60,104 nt of DNA, taken from NCBI GenBank assembly GCA_002898275.1, contig BEIQ01000007.1, forward strand, positions 1-60,104, given 5' to 3'. The translations under genes and the position numbers were made by a program. Source of the DNA: a bacterium HR40 (lineage in GTDB: Bacteria > Pseudomonadota > Alphaproteobacteria > Geminicoccales > Geminicoccaceae). Each line of letters begins with the position of its first letter. Positions within the stretch are counted from its first letter, which is position 1. This document shows, piece after piece, positions 17,442 to 26,966 of the stretch. The notes under the pieces were generated by a model. That model was not told where the DNA came from. It was given only the letters and a program-made list of their open reading frames with translations, and ran no database searches.

Positions 17442-18233
17442 CTATGCGAGATCCTCGGGTGTGACGAACGTTCCGCAGCGCGGCGGTGGCGGTGTGGAGC
17501 GGCATTCCTCGAGCCTCTCGGCCGCCCGCAGGACAGCGGCGAGGCTCAAGAGCGGTGCCGCCGCCTCGAGTCTGAGCGCGTCATCGATCACCCAGGCCTC
17601 CCGCCCGCAGGCGGTGGAACCGTCGTCGGGCCAGAGCGCGCGCACCAGCTCCTGGTCGAGTTCTCCCGGAAAGGCTTCGGCGAGCTGGACGGCCTCGCGG
17701 CGGGCCTGGGCGAGGGCGACATCGACAGCCTCCTGCACCGCCGCGAGATAATGGGCCGCAGCCGGCGGGCCGATGTGCCGCAGCGGCGCCGGTGCCACGA
17801 GCCGTGTCAGCACCGGCAAGGCCAGTTCGACGCCGCGTTCTTCGCCGGCCACCAGCCAGAGCTCGCCCTGCGCCGTCGTCAGCCCGGCGGCATCGACGTA
17901 CCATAGCGCTCGATGGCGCATCCGCCGCCAGCGCCGCAGGGTGTCGCACCACCAGCTGGTGCCCGGATCCACCACCACATCGCCGGGCTCCATCACGGCC
18001 GAGGCCTCGTCGAGGATCGGATCGAAATCCGCTCCCGCCACGAGGTCCAAAAGCCACACCCGAGGCGAGGGCAGGCATTCGAGGAACGCCGGCCACTCCG
18101 GCAGGATGCGAATGCCGGCAGCCTCGGGTATCGCCCTGTCCTCGGATCGCCACCGACGGACGAAGACGTCGAGCCCGGCCCGCTGGGCTTGGAGCGCCAG
18201 GCCGGAGGCCGTTCCGATCACGGCGACCTGCAC
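17442..18233 (-). CDS. degenerate 6-phosphogluconate dehydrogenase-like protein, probably non-catalytic
   Basis: A 263-residue protein that aligns by eye with the N-terminal and central parts of 6-phosphogluconate dehydrogenase, but key residues are changed. The dinucleotide motif GxGxxG reads VIGTASGL (residues 5-12). The substrate loop GGNS is replaced by DPGTS (89-93). In the catalytic helix H-x-x-K-M-V-H-N the sequence is HYLAAVQEA (161-169), so the catalytic Lys and Asn are Ala and Glu. Alternative readings are a binding or regulatory paralogue or a new activity. GTG at 18233 is chosen because GAGGGG precedes it by six bases. It is co-transcribed with the aldo/keto reductase. Confidence 0.6.
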   Translation of the reverse strand: MQVAVIGTASGLALQAQRAGLDVFVRRWRSEDRAIPEAAGIRILPEWPAFLECLPSPRVWLLDLVAGADFDPILDEASAVMEPGDVVVDPGTSWWCDTLRRWRRMRHRALWYVDAAGLTTAQGELWLVAGEERGVELALPVLTRLVAPAPLRHIGPPAAAHYLAAVQEAVDVALAQARREAVQLAEAFPGELDQELVRALWPDDGSTACGREAWVIDDALRLEAAAPLLSLAAVLRAAERLEECRSTPPPPRCGTFVTPEDLA

Positions 18234-18301
18234 AGGGTACCCCTCTTCCAGCAAAAGGGCCGGCTATGGCCGGCCCTCGAGCCGATCCCCTCGCTTCCGG
18301 C

Positions 18302-18469
18302 TCAGCTCTTGCTGTTGCCCGGCAGGCGCACCGGTGCCGGGGTCTGGGGCGGCGTCGCAGCCTCCGCTCCGGCGATCACCGGATGCTTGTCGCCGTGCAT
18401 GGGACAAGCATAAGCGGTGCCGGCCACGGCGAGGGACATCAGCACCAGCCCCCATACGAGCACACGCAT
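18302..18469 (-). CDS. tiny exported CPMH-motif protein
   Basis: A 55-residue gene. AAGGAGG lies nine bases before its ATG at 18469, so it is very likely translated. Residues 1-21 form a signal peptide (positively charged start, hydrophobic WGLVLMSLAVAG, AYA cleavage site), leaving a mature peptide of about 34 residues beginning CPMHGDKHP. CPMH is the core of the heavy-metal-binding motif YxCPMHP found in metal efflux systems. A small periplasmic copper or other soft-metal binder is a reasonable guess. The rest is Pro/Ala-rich. It is divergent from a NanR-like regulator. Confidence 0.65.
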   Translation of the reverse strand: MRVLVWGLVLMSLAVAGTAYACPMHGDKHPVIAGAEAATPPQTPAPVRLPGNSKS

Positions 18470-18589
18470 CCCGCACCTCCTTCGCCCCGCTGTGCCACGT
18501 CCCCAGTCTGCCGTGACGAAGCGGTCGACACAAGAGCGACCACGCCAGGACTCCCCGTCCGCGTCGACGCGCGCTAGGTGATGCGAGCC

Positions 18590-19345
18590 ATGTCCACCGG
18601 AAGCGATCTCTTCGCGAAACTCCAGACTCCCGTGCGGCGACGCAAGCTCGCTGACGAGGTGGAAGCGCGGTTGCTCGCCCTCATTCGCGAAGGCGGGCTG
18701 CGGCCGGGCGACCCCCTGCCCTCGGAACGCGAGATCATGACCTCCTGCGGGGTCGGCCGGCCAGCGGTGCGGGAGGCGATGCAACGCCTCGAGCGCATGG
18801 GCTTGGTGGAGATCCGCCACGGGGAACGGGCGCGGGTCGCCTGCCCGTCGATCGCCCGCACCATCCGACAGGTCGGCGAGACGGTGCGTCACCTCCTCGC
18901 CCACTCACCGGCGAGCCTCGAGCATTTGAAAGAGGCGCGTGCCACCTTCGAGAAGGAAACGGCGCGCATCGCGGCTGAACGTCGCACCCCCGCCAAGGTA
19001 GCGCGGCTGCGCGAACTGCTCGCCGAACAGGAGGCGGCCCGTCTGGAGCCCGAGCGTTTTACCGCCCTCGACGGCTTGTTGCACCGCGAGATCGCAGCGA
19101 TCTCGGGCAACCCGATCTTTCCCGCCGTGGTCGAGGCGGTCTTCGGCTGGCTGTCGCGCTACCATTTGCGCCTGGTACGGGTGCGCGGAGCGGAGTTCCT
19201 CACCCTTGCCGAGCATCGGGCCATCGTCGAGGCGATCGCGGCCGGTGACGGCGAGGCCGCGGCCGCAGCCATGCAAGCGCATCTCCTGCGCGCCAACGCC
19301 CTCTATCGGCATTTCGAGGAGGCGGCGGAGGAGGAGGACGCTTGA
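18590..19345 (+). CDS. GntR/FadR-family transcriptional regulator (NanR-like)
   Basis: A regulator of about 251 residues. The N-terminal winged helix is clear: LADEVEARLLALIREGGLRPGDPLPSEREIM, then GVGRPAVREAMQRLERMGLVEI and the HGERARV wing, wording close to the NanR subgroup. The C-terminal FCD domain has LLHREIAAISGNPIF and EHRAIVEAIAAGDGEAAAAAMQAHL with the metal-binding histidines typical of the fold. Ligand unknown; NanR-type proteins often control uptake and use of sugars or organic acids. The ATG at 18590 follows AGGTG; a GTG at 18578 is an alternative. It is divergent from the CPMH mini-gene. Confidence 0.85.
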   Translation: MSTGSDLFAKLQTPVRRRKLADEVEARLLALIREGGLRPGDPLPSEREIMTSCGVGRPAVREAMQRLERMGLVEIRHGERARVACPSIARTIRQVGETVRHLLAHSPASLEHLKEARATFEKETARIAAERRTPAKVARLRELLAEQEAARLEPERFTALDGLLHREIAAISGNPIFPAVVEAVFGWLSRYHLRLVRVRGAEFLTLAEHRAIVEAIAAGDGEAAAAAMQAHLLRANALYRHFEEAAEEEDA

Positions 19346-19404
19346 CCGCGCGCGATGCCGCCTTCGCCTGGCGGGCGATCGGGTCGGAACGCGCTCGCCG
19401 AGAC

Positions 19405-19434
19405 TTTACAAGCATGGGTCCCCTCCTCCATATA
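19405..19434 (+). promoter_or_regulatory. promoter of the leuA leader
   Basis: TTTACA (19405-19410) and CATATA (19429-19434) are spaced by 18 bases. Transcription would begin near 19442, just before the leucine-rich leader reading frame. The assignment rests on element match and position only. Confidence 0.4.
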
Positions 19435-19451
19435 GGAGACCGATCCGGGGA

Positions 19452-19595
19452 ATGTTCCGGATGCCAGCGGTTCTCGAACGGGCGATGAGCGGACCGGCCA
19501 GAAGCGAGAGATTCGGTCGTTTCCGGAGCGGGGCTTCGGTCTTGCTCGCGTCCGTGCTCGCCGGACTTCGGCTGCTTCGACTTACCGGCCCCTGA
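19452..19595 (+). CDS. leucine-rich leader peptide of leuA
   Basis: A 47-codon frame placed between a promoter-like site and leuA. Its last 17 residues before the stop read VLLASVLAGLRLLRLTG-P, with seven leucines coded by TTG, CTC, CTC, CTT, CTG, CTT and CTT. The stop codon lies in the 5' arm of a strong hairpin. Such frames sense charged tRNA-Leu in transcription attenuation of branched-chain amino-acid operons. ATG at 19452 has GGGGA just before it; an ATG at 19485 would give a 36-codon version. The identification is inference from composition and placement. Confidence 0.55.
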   Translation: MFRMPAVLERAMSGPARSERFGRFRSGASVLLASVLAGLRLLRLTGP

Positions 19596-19643
19596 ACCCG
19601 CCGCTTCGCGGCGTGTTCAGGGGGGTCTCGCCCGGGCCCCGGG
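19589..19643 (+). promoter_or_regulatory. leuA leader hairpins, possible attenuator
   Basis: CCCCTGAAC (19589-19597) pairs with GTTCAGGGG (19615-19623), enclosing an inner GCCG-CTTCG-CGGC stem. The same G run (about 19620-19625) can instead pair with GCCCC at 19636-19640, so two structures exclude each other. The leader stop codon lies in the first arm, so ribosome position would choose between them. No long U tract follows, so termination may be Rho-assisted or control may act on translation. Confidence 0.45.
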
Positions 19644-19684
19644 TGTCGACAGCACAGCGGAACCGCAGCCGAAGGATCCTGCCG

Positions 19685-21241
19685 ATGACCATGCGAGAGC
19701 CAGCTTCCGACTATATCGTGATCTTCGACACCACGCTCCGCGACGGCGAGCAGTCGCCCGGCGCCTCGATGACCATCGAGGAAAAGCTGAAGGTGGCCGA
19801 GGTGCTCGAGGACATGGGGGTGGATGTCATCGAGGCCGGCTTCCCGATCGCCTCGGAAGGCGACTTCCAGGCGGTGCGCGCCATCGCCGAGAAGGTGAAG
19901 AAGAGCGTCGTCTGCGGGCTCGCCCGTGCCCATCCGGCCGACATCGATCGCGCCGGTGAGGCCCTCGAACCCGCCGAGCGCAAGCGCATCCATACCTTCA
20001 TCGCCACCAGTCCGCTGCACATGCGCTACAAGCTCCAGATGACGCCGGAGCAGGTGCTGGAGCGGGTGGAGGAGAGCGTCAAACGGGCGCGGCAATGGAC
20101 GGACGACGTCGAGTGGAGCGGCGAGGACGCCTCGCGCAGCGACCGCGACTTCCTGTGCCGCTGCATCGAGACGGCGATCCGCGCCGGAGCGACGACCATC
20201 AACATCCCGGACACGGTCGGCTACGCCTATCCCGAGGAGTTCGCCGACCTCATCCGGTACATCCGCGAGACGGTGCCGAACATCGATCGGGCGGTGCTGT
20301 CGGTGCACTGTCACAACGATCTCGGGCTCGCCGTCGCCAACAGCCTGAGGGCGATCCAGGCCGGGGCGCGGCAGGTCGAATGCACCATCAACGGCATTGG
20401 CGAGCGGGCAGGCAATGCGGCGCTCGAGGAGATCGTGATGGCGATCCGCACCCGTCACGACGTCCTGCCCTTCCGTACCGGCATTCGCACGCAGGAGATC
20501 ATGCGCGCCTCGCGCCTCGTGAGCGCCGTGACCAACTTCCCGGTGCAGCCCAACAAGGCGATCGTCGGCGCCAACGCCTTCGCCCACGAGAGCGGCATCC
20601 ATCAGGATGGCGTGCTCAAGCACGCCCAGACCTACGAGATCATGCGGCCGGAGGACGTGGGTCTCGTCAAGTCCAGCCTGGTGCTCGGCAAGCATTCCGG
20701 GCGGCACGCTCTCAGGCGCAAGCTGCAGGAGCTCGGCTACGATCTCGGCGACAATGCCCTCAACGAGGTGTTCGCGCGGTTCAAGCAGCTCGCCGACCGC
20801 AAGAAGGAGATCTTCGACGAGGATATCGTCGCCCTCGTCAACGAGGAGGCGCAGGGTTTCGAACCGCGCATCCGGCTCGTGCGGCTGCACATCGAATGCG
20901 GGACCGACGTCCAGCCGACGGCGGAGATGACGCTCGAGGTCGACGGCGAGCAACGCTCGGCTCGCGCAACCGGCGACGGTCCGGTCGATGCCACCTTCCG
21001 CGCCATCCGCGAGATCGTGCCGCATCGCTGCGAGCTGCAGCTGTTCCAGATCCATGCCGTGACTCAGGGAACCGATGCTCAGGCGCAGGTGAGCGTGCGC
21101 CTTGCCGAGAACGGGCGGATGGTGCACGGCCAGGGGGCCGACACCGACACCCTCGTGGCATCGGCGCGCGCCTATCTCGCCGCTCTGAACAAGCTGCTTG
21201 CCAAGCGCGAGAGGGGCGAGCCAGCGGCGATCGCGGTCTGA
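19685..21241 (+). CDS. leuA: 2-isopropylmalate synthase
   Basis: A 518-residue enzyme catalysing acetyl-CoA plus 2-oxoisovalerate to 2-isopropylmalate, the first committed step of leucine synthesis. The catalytic barrel starts with [17 protein letters not shown] (residues about 12-28). It contains the metal-binding [14 protein letters not shown] near residue 210 and the [13 protein letters not shown] motif, then [11 protein letters not shown]. The C-terminal LeuA dimer domain, about residue 390 onward, is the allosteric leucine site. ATG at 19685 is preceded by AAGGA. Expression is probably governed by the leucine leader peptide and hairpins upstream. Confidence 0.97.
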   Translation: MTMREPASDYIVIFDTTLRDGEQSPGASMTIEEKLKVAEVLEDMGVDVIEAGFPIASEGDFQAVRAIAEKVKKSVVCGLARAHPADIDRAGEALEPAERKRIHTFIATSPLHMRYKLQMTPEQVLERVEESVKRARQWTDDVEWSGEDASRSDRDFLCRCIETAIRAGATTINIPDTVGYAYPEEFADLIRYIRETVPNIDRAVLSVHCHNDLGLAVANSLRAIQAGARQVECTINGIGERAGNAALEEIVMAIRTRHDVLPFRTGIRTQEIMRASRLVSAVTNFPVQPNKAIVGANAFAHESGIHQDGVLKHAQTYEIMRPEDVGLVKSSLVLGKHSGRHALRRKLQELGYDLGDNALNEVFARFKQLADRKKEIFDEDIVALVNEEAQGFEPRIRLVRLHIECGTDVQPTAEMTLEVDGEQRSARATGDGPVDATFRAIREIVPHRCELQLFQIHAVTQGTDAQAQVSVRLAENGRMVHGQGADTDTLVASARAYLAALNKLLAKRERGEPAAIAV

Positions 21242-22414
<1,173 letters not shown>

Positions 22415-22455
22415 GACTCGGACGCGGCGTGCGTCCGTCCAGGGATGGCAATCGG

Positions 22456-23412
22456 ATGGCGTCCCACGCTGCCTTTCCCTCTGCGCCGTCCCGCATGCAG
22501 CGCCTCCGGCAGCTGTCGCAACGCCATCTCCGCCAGCTGCGCCGCACCCTTGCCCACCTCGCGCCGCGGCTGTGGCTGCTGTGCGCGGTCGCCCTGCTCG
22601 TCGTCTCCAAGGCCGATCTCCGCTTCGTCAACTGGCTCTCCGCCACCGCCTCCGACCTCTACGTCCCTGCCGCCGGGCTCCTCTACCAGCCTGTCGATTG
22701 GCTGCGCCGTCTCGGCGAAGAGGCAGCGGAGCTGCTCGTCCTGCGCGAAGAGAACGCCCGCCTGCGGGCGCGCATCGGCGAACTCGAGCGGCTGCGCGAC
22801 GAGGCGTTGCGACTGGAGGTGGAGAACCGGGTGCTGCGCCGCATGCTGGCGATGCCCTCGCCGCCCGCTACCGTCCGCCAGACCACCGCGCGCGTGATCG
22901 GCGACAGCGGCGGTCCGTTCCGTCACGCGCGGCTGCTCGATGCTGGCAGCGAACGCGGCGTGGCGGTGGGCATGGCGGTGGTCGACGAGCACGGCATGGT
23001 CGGTCGCGTGGTGGCGGTGGGCCGGCGCAGCGCGCGGATCCTCCTGCTCACCGACCTCAACTCGCGCATCCCGGTGCTCGTCGCGCCTTCGGGCGACCCG
23101 GCGATCCTCGAAGGCGATAACACCGCCCATCCCAAGCTCGCTTTTTTGCCCCTCGATCCGGCCATGGCGGTGGGCGACCGGGTCATGACCTCGGGCCACG
23201 ATGGCCTCTTGCCGCCAGGCTTGCCGGTGGGCGAGATCGAGGCGATCGAGGAGGGGCGGGTCACCGTCCGCCCCTATGCGGACTGGCAGCGACTCGACTG
23301 GGTGACCGTGCTCCAGTACGCACCGGTGGTCCCGCCCGAGCAGGAGGAGCCGGGGGCTGCGGCAGGACCGGCAACCGCCGCGGCCGGACAACCGGCTGCC
23401 GCCCTCCGATGA
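22456..23412 (+). CDS. mreC: rod-shape determining protein MreC
   Basis: A 318-residue bitopic protein. A short cytoplasmic Arg-rich segment precedes one membrane helix (LWLLCAVALLVVS, about residues 38-50). A coiled coil with LREENARLRARIGELERL follows (about 95-130), then the beta-rich MreC core with RVIGDSGGPFRHARLLDAGSERGV, VVDEHGMVGRVV and MTSGHDGLLPPGLPVGEI. MreC bridges MreB to PBP2 and activates it. The start at 22456 is the first ATG with an upstream AGGGATGG; a GTG at 22429 is in frame. The Pro/Ala-rich tail is variable in the family. It overlaps mreD by four bases. Confidence 0.93.
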   Translation: MASHAAFPSAPSRMQRLRQLSQRHLRQLRRTLAHLAPRLWLLCAVALLVVSKADLRFVNWLSATASDLYVPAAGLLYQPVDWLRRLGEEAAELLVLREENARLRARIGELERLRDEALRLEVENRVLRRMLAMPSPPATVRQTTARVIGDSGGPFRHARLLDAGSERGVAVGMAVVDEHGMVGRVVAVGRRSARILLLTDLNSRIPVLVAPSGDPAILEGDNTAHPKLAFLPLDPAMAVGDRVMTSGHDGLLPPGLPVGEIEAIEEGRVTVRPYADWQRLDWVTVLQYAPVVPPEQEEPGAAAGPATAAAGQPAAALR

Positions 23413-23948
23413 TGCGGCCGCTCGCCCCCGCGGCAGCCGCGGCCGAGCACTCGCCGAAGCGTCACTTGCCGTTCGTCACCGCGCTTTTCGCCGTCGTCGT
23501 CGACGTGCTCCCGCTGCCGAGCGCCGCACCGACCGCCGTCGCGCCGCTTTTCACCGTGTGCGTGCTCTTCTATTGGACGCTCTTCGAGCCGGCGCTGATG
23601 TCGCCGCTGCGCACTTTCCTCGTCGGGCTGCTGTTCGACCTGTTCTCGGGCCTGCCGCCCGGGCACTCGGCCACCGCCTTTCTCGGTCCTCGCCTGTTGC
23701 TCGCACCGAGCCAGCCGTCGCTGCGCGCTCAGCCATTCGCCGTGATTTGGGTCTGCTTCGCCTTCGCCGCGGCCCTCGTCGAGCTGCTGCGTTGGACGCT
23801 CTCGGTGGCATGGTGGGGCACGCTTTTCTCTCCCACTCCCGTGCTCGACGAACTGCTCCTCACCATCGCCGTCTACCCCGCGATTTCCTATCTCCTGTCG
23901 CGGGTGCGGGCACGACTGCCGAGGCCGCGTTATGGAGATCGAGTCTGA
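23409..23948 (+). CDS. mreD: rod-shape determining protein MreD
   Basis: A 179-residue integral membrane protein with about five hydrophobic helices. It shows the family pattern of helical segments with GLLFDLFSGLPPGHSATAFLG, where the conserved D and G of the D(L/F)xxGxPxG motif are visible. MreD is part of the elongasome membrane core. It overlaps mreC (ATGA) and its 3' end overlaps mrdA by 17 bases, showing tight coupling. It belongs to the mre operon by position as well as by motif. Confidence 0.85.
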   Translation: MMRPLAPAAAAAEHSPKRHLPFVTALFAVVVDVLPLPSAAPTAVAPLFTVCVLFYWTLFEPALMSPLRTFLVGLLFDLFSGLPPGHSATAFLGPRLLLAPSQPSLRAQPFAVIWVCFAFAAALVELLRWTLSVAWWGTLFSPTPVLDELLLTIAVYPAISYLLSRVRARLPRPRYGDRV

Positions 23949-25803
23949 CCGTCAGCGGCTGCTCACCCGCCGAGCGCTGGTCGTCGGGGGCGTCCAGCTT
24001 GCGCTCTTCGGCACGCTGGCCGCCCGGCTGTGGCATCTCCAGGTGGAGGAAGGAGCCCGTTACGCCGGTCTCGCCGAAGACAATCGGGTCAATCTCGAGC
24101 TCACCGTCCCGCCCCGCGGCCGCATCCTGGATCGGCGCGGCCGACCGCTCGCCGTCAATGCACCCACTTATCGCGTGCGGGTGATCCGCGAGCGCACCCC
24201 CAACCTCCGCCGTACCCTCGAGGACCTCGCCCGTCTGATCCCGATCTCGCCCCACCGGCTCGAGGAAGTGGAGCGTCAGGCCTATGCCCGCATGCCGTTC
24301 GTGCCGGTGGTCGTGCGCGATGACCTCACCTGGGAAGAAGTGGCGCGGATCGCCGTCCAGACACCCGAACTCCCGGGTATCGTGCTCGATTCCGGTCTCG
24401 TTCGCCGCTACCCGCACGGCCCCTTGCTCGCCCATATCCTGGGCTATGTCGGACCGGTGAGCGAGCGCGAGCTCGCCGCCGGATCGGATGCGCTCCTCCA
24501 GCTGCCCGAATTCCGGATCGGCAAGTCGGGCATCGAGAAAGCCTACGACCCCGTGCTGCGTGGCCGCGCCGGCCGCAGTCGGGTGGAGGTCAATGCCTTC
24601 GGCCGGCGGATCCGCGAACTCCATCGCGAGGAGGGGCAGCCGGGAGAGGACATCGAGCTCAGCCTCGACCTCGAACTCCAGGCGTGGTGCTTCGACCGGC
24701 TGGCAAGCGAGAAAGCAGCGGCGGCGGTGGTGCTCGACGTCCGTACCGGGGCGGTGCTGGCGGCGGTCTCGGTCCCCGCCTTCGACCCGCAACCGTTCAC
24801 GAACGGCATCGATCCCACGACCTGGAAGACCCTCCTCGAGAATCCGCTGCATCCCCTCGTCGACAAGTGCATTCGTGGCGAATATCCGCCAGGCTCGACG
24901 TTCAAGATGATCACGGCGCTCGCGGCGCTCGAGGCGAACGTCGTCGGGCCGAACTACGAGGTCTATTGCCCGGGCTTCGTCGCCCTCGGCAATACGCGGT
25001 TCTATTGCTGGAAAGAGGGAGGGCACGGGACCCTCTCCCTCGTGGAAGCGATCGCCCAGAGCTGCGACGTCTACTTCTACGATCTCGCCCGCCGCGTCGG
25101 TGTCGACGCGATCGCCGCCATGGCAGCCCGCTTCGGTCTCGGGGCGCGACTCGGCATCGATCTGCCGGGCGAGAAACCCGGAAACGTCCCCACGCGCGAG
25201 TGGAAGAAGCGGCGATTTGGCTCGCCCTGGCAGAAGGGCGAGACGCTCGTGACCGGCATCGGCCAGGGCTATGTGCTGGCCACCCCGCTGCAGCTCGCGG
25301 TGATGACCGCGCGGCTCGCGAACGGCGGCCGCGCGGTGTCGCCCTGGCTGGTACGCCGTGCCCGGGCAGAGGCCATGGATCCGACCGGAGTCGCCTGGCC
25401 GTCGATCGGCGTCTCCGAGGCGTCGCTGCGGTCCGTCCTGCAGGGGATGTGGGAGGTGGTGAACGGCCGACGGGGCACGGCGCGCGGCGCCCGCCTCGAT
25501 CTTCCGGGAGTCGAGCTTGCCGGCAAGACCGGCACCTCGCAGGTGAGGCGAATCACTCGGGCGGAACGGTTGACCGGCGCCCACAAACGCACCGACATTC
25601 CGTGGGAGGAGCGCGATCACGCCCTGTTCGTCTGTTTCGCCCCCTTCGCCTCTCCCCGCTACGCGGTGGCGGTGGTGGTCGAGCACGGCGGCAGCGGTGC
25701 CCGCGCTGCCGCGCCCATCGCCAAGGATATCATGACCCGCACCCTCGAGATCGACCCGTCGGGCCGGCCGCTCGTCGAGCGTTCCGGCCAGGTGGCCGGC
25801 TGA
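23932..25803 (+). CDS. mrdA: penicillin-binding protein 2 (elongation transpeptidase)
   Basis: A 623-residue class B penicillin-binding protein that cross-links peptidoglycan during cell elongation. One N-terminal membrane anchor (about residues 15-35) is followed by the dimerisation domain with VPPRGRILDRRGRPLAVN. The transpeptidase domain carries the active Ser322 in GSTFK, the SCD motif at 377-379 and KTGTS at 532-536. All catalytic motifs are intact. Its start lies inside mreD and its stop overlaps the rodA start (TGATG). Confidence 0.96.
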   Translation: MEIESDRQRLLTRRALVVGGVQLALFGTLAARLWHLQVEEGARYAGLAEDNRVNLELTVPPRGRILDRRGRPLAVNAPTYRVRVIRERTPNLRRTLEDLARLIPISPHRLEEVERQAYARMPFVPVVVRDDLTWEEVARIAVQTPELPGIVLDSGLVRRYPHGPLLAHILGYVGPVSERELAAGSDALLQLPEFRIGKSGIEKAYDPVLRGRAGRSRVEVNAFGRRIRELHREEGQPGEDIELSLDLELQAWCFDRLASEKAAAAVVLDVRTGAVLAAVSVPAFDPQPFTNGIDPTTWKTLLENPLHPLVDKCIRGEYPPGSTFKMITALAALEANVVGPNYEVYCPGFVALGNTRFYCWKEGGHGTLSLVEAIAQSCDVYFYDLARRVGVDAIAAMAARFGLGARLGIDLPGEKPGNVPTREWKKRRFGSPWQKGETLVTGIGQGYVLATPLQLAVMTARLANGGRAVSPWLVRRARAEAMDPTGVAWPSIGVSEASLRSVLQGMWEVVNGRRGTARGARLDLPGVELAGKTGTSQVRRITRAERLTGAHKRTDIPWEERDHALFVCFAPFASPRYAVAVVVEHGGSGARAAAPIAKDIMTRTLEIDPSGRPLVERSGQVAG

Positions 25804-26957
25804 TGGCAGCGTTCGAACCTGTTCTGCTGCGGCCACAAGAGCTCTCTTTGTCGGAGAAGCTCTCCCTGCTCAACTGGCCGTTCGTCCTGCTGGTGGTGCC
25901 GGCTTTCGGCATCATCGGTTATCTCGTGCTCTATTCGGCCGCCGGTGGTGCCCACGAGCCCTGGGCATGGCGCCACGCCCTCCGTTTCGCGCTCGGCTAC
26001 GCGGTGATGCTGGGGGTGGCGTTCGTCGACATCCGCTTCTGGCACCGCTGGGCGCACGTGTTCTATGGCCTCGTCATCGTTCTTTTGCTTGCCGTCGACA
26101 TCGTCGGCAGCATCAACAAGGGCGCCCAGCGCTGGCTGGCGTTCGGGCCATTCCAGCTGCAACCCTCCGAGCTCGCCAAGCTCGCCCTCGTGCTCATGCT
26201 CGCGCGCTTCTATCACGGCCTGCGGCTCGAAGACGTCGGGCGGCCGATTCACCTCATCGTACCGCTCGCCCTCATCGGCCTGCCGGCTGCGCTCACCGTC
26301 GCCCAGCCGGACCTCGGCACCGGCGTGCTGATCGTCGCGCTGGGCGGCGGGCTCATGTTCCTCGCCGGCGTGCGCATCTGGAAGTTCGTCCTCGCGGGCG
26401 GTCTCCTCGCGGCCGCCGTGCCCCTGGTGTGGACCCGTCTGCACGACTACCAGCGCGAACGGGTGCTGACCTTCCTCGATCCCGAGCGCGATCCGCTCGG
26501 GGCCGGCTACCACATCATCCAGTCGAAGATCGCGCTGGGTGCGGGCGGTCTCGCCGGCCGCGGCTTCCTCCACGGCACGCAAGCGCAACTCGATTTCCTG
26601 CCGGAAAAGCAGACCGACTTCGCCTTCACCTTGCTCGCCGAGGAGACGGGGTTCGTTGGCGCCGCCACGGTGTTGACGCTTTGCCTGATGGTGGCCTTCG
26701 TCGCCCTGCGCATTTCTTTGCGCGCGACGAGCGACTTCGGACGACTGGTGGCCATGGGGGTGGGCCTCAACTTCAGCATCCACGCCGTCGTCAACATCGC
26801 CATGGTGACCGGCCTCGTGCCGGTGGTGGGGGTACCCTTGCCGCTCATCTCCTACGGCGGAACGGCGATGCTCACCACCCTCTTCGGCTTCGGCCTCATG
26901 CTCTCCGCCGACATCCACCGGGCACTCCGGGTTCCGCGACATCCCGGTGAGCTCTAG
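25803..26957 (+). CDS. rodA: peptidoglycan glycosyltransferase RodA
   Basis: A 384-residue SEDS-family polymerase with ten predicted membrane helices. It joins lipid II into glycan strands and works with PBP2. Family motifs are INKGAQRWLAFGPFQLQPSELAKL, TVAQPDLGTG (containing the catalytic Asp of the large periplasmic loop region), FLPEKQTDFAFTLLAEETGFVG and VVGVPLPLISYGGTAMLTTL. It overlaps mrdA by one base and ends the mre operon, stopping nine bases before the convergent ecm gene. Confidence 0.96.
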   Translation: MAAFEPVLLRPQELSLSEKLSLLNWPFVLLVVPAFGIIGYLVLYSAAGGAHEPWAWRHALRFALGYAVMLGVAFVDIRFWHRWAHVFYGLVIVLLLAVDIVGSINKGAQRWLAFGPFQLQPSELAKLALVLMLARFYHGLRLEDVGRPIHLIVPLALIGLPAALTVAQPDLGTGVLIVALGGGLMFLAGVRIWKFVLAGGLLAAAVPLVWTRLHDYQRERVLTFLDPERDPLGAGYHIIQSKIALGAGGLAGRGFLHGTQAQLDFLPEKQTDFAFTLLAEETGFVGAATVLTLCLMVAFVALRISLRATSDFGRLVAMGVGLNFSIHAVVNIAMVTGLVPVVGVPLPLISYGGTAMLTTLFGFGLMLSADIHRALRVPRHPGEL

Positions 26958-26966
26958 ATCTCCCCC

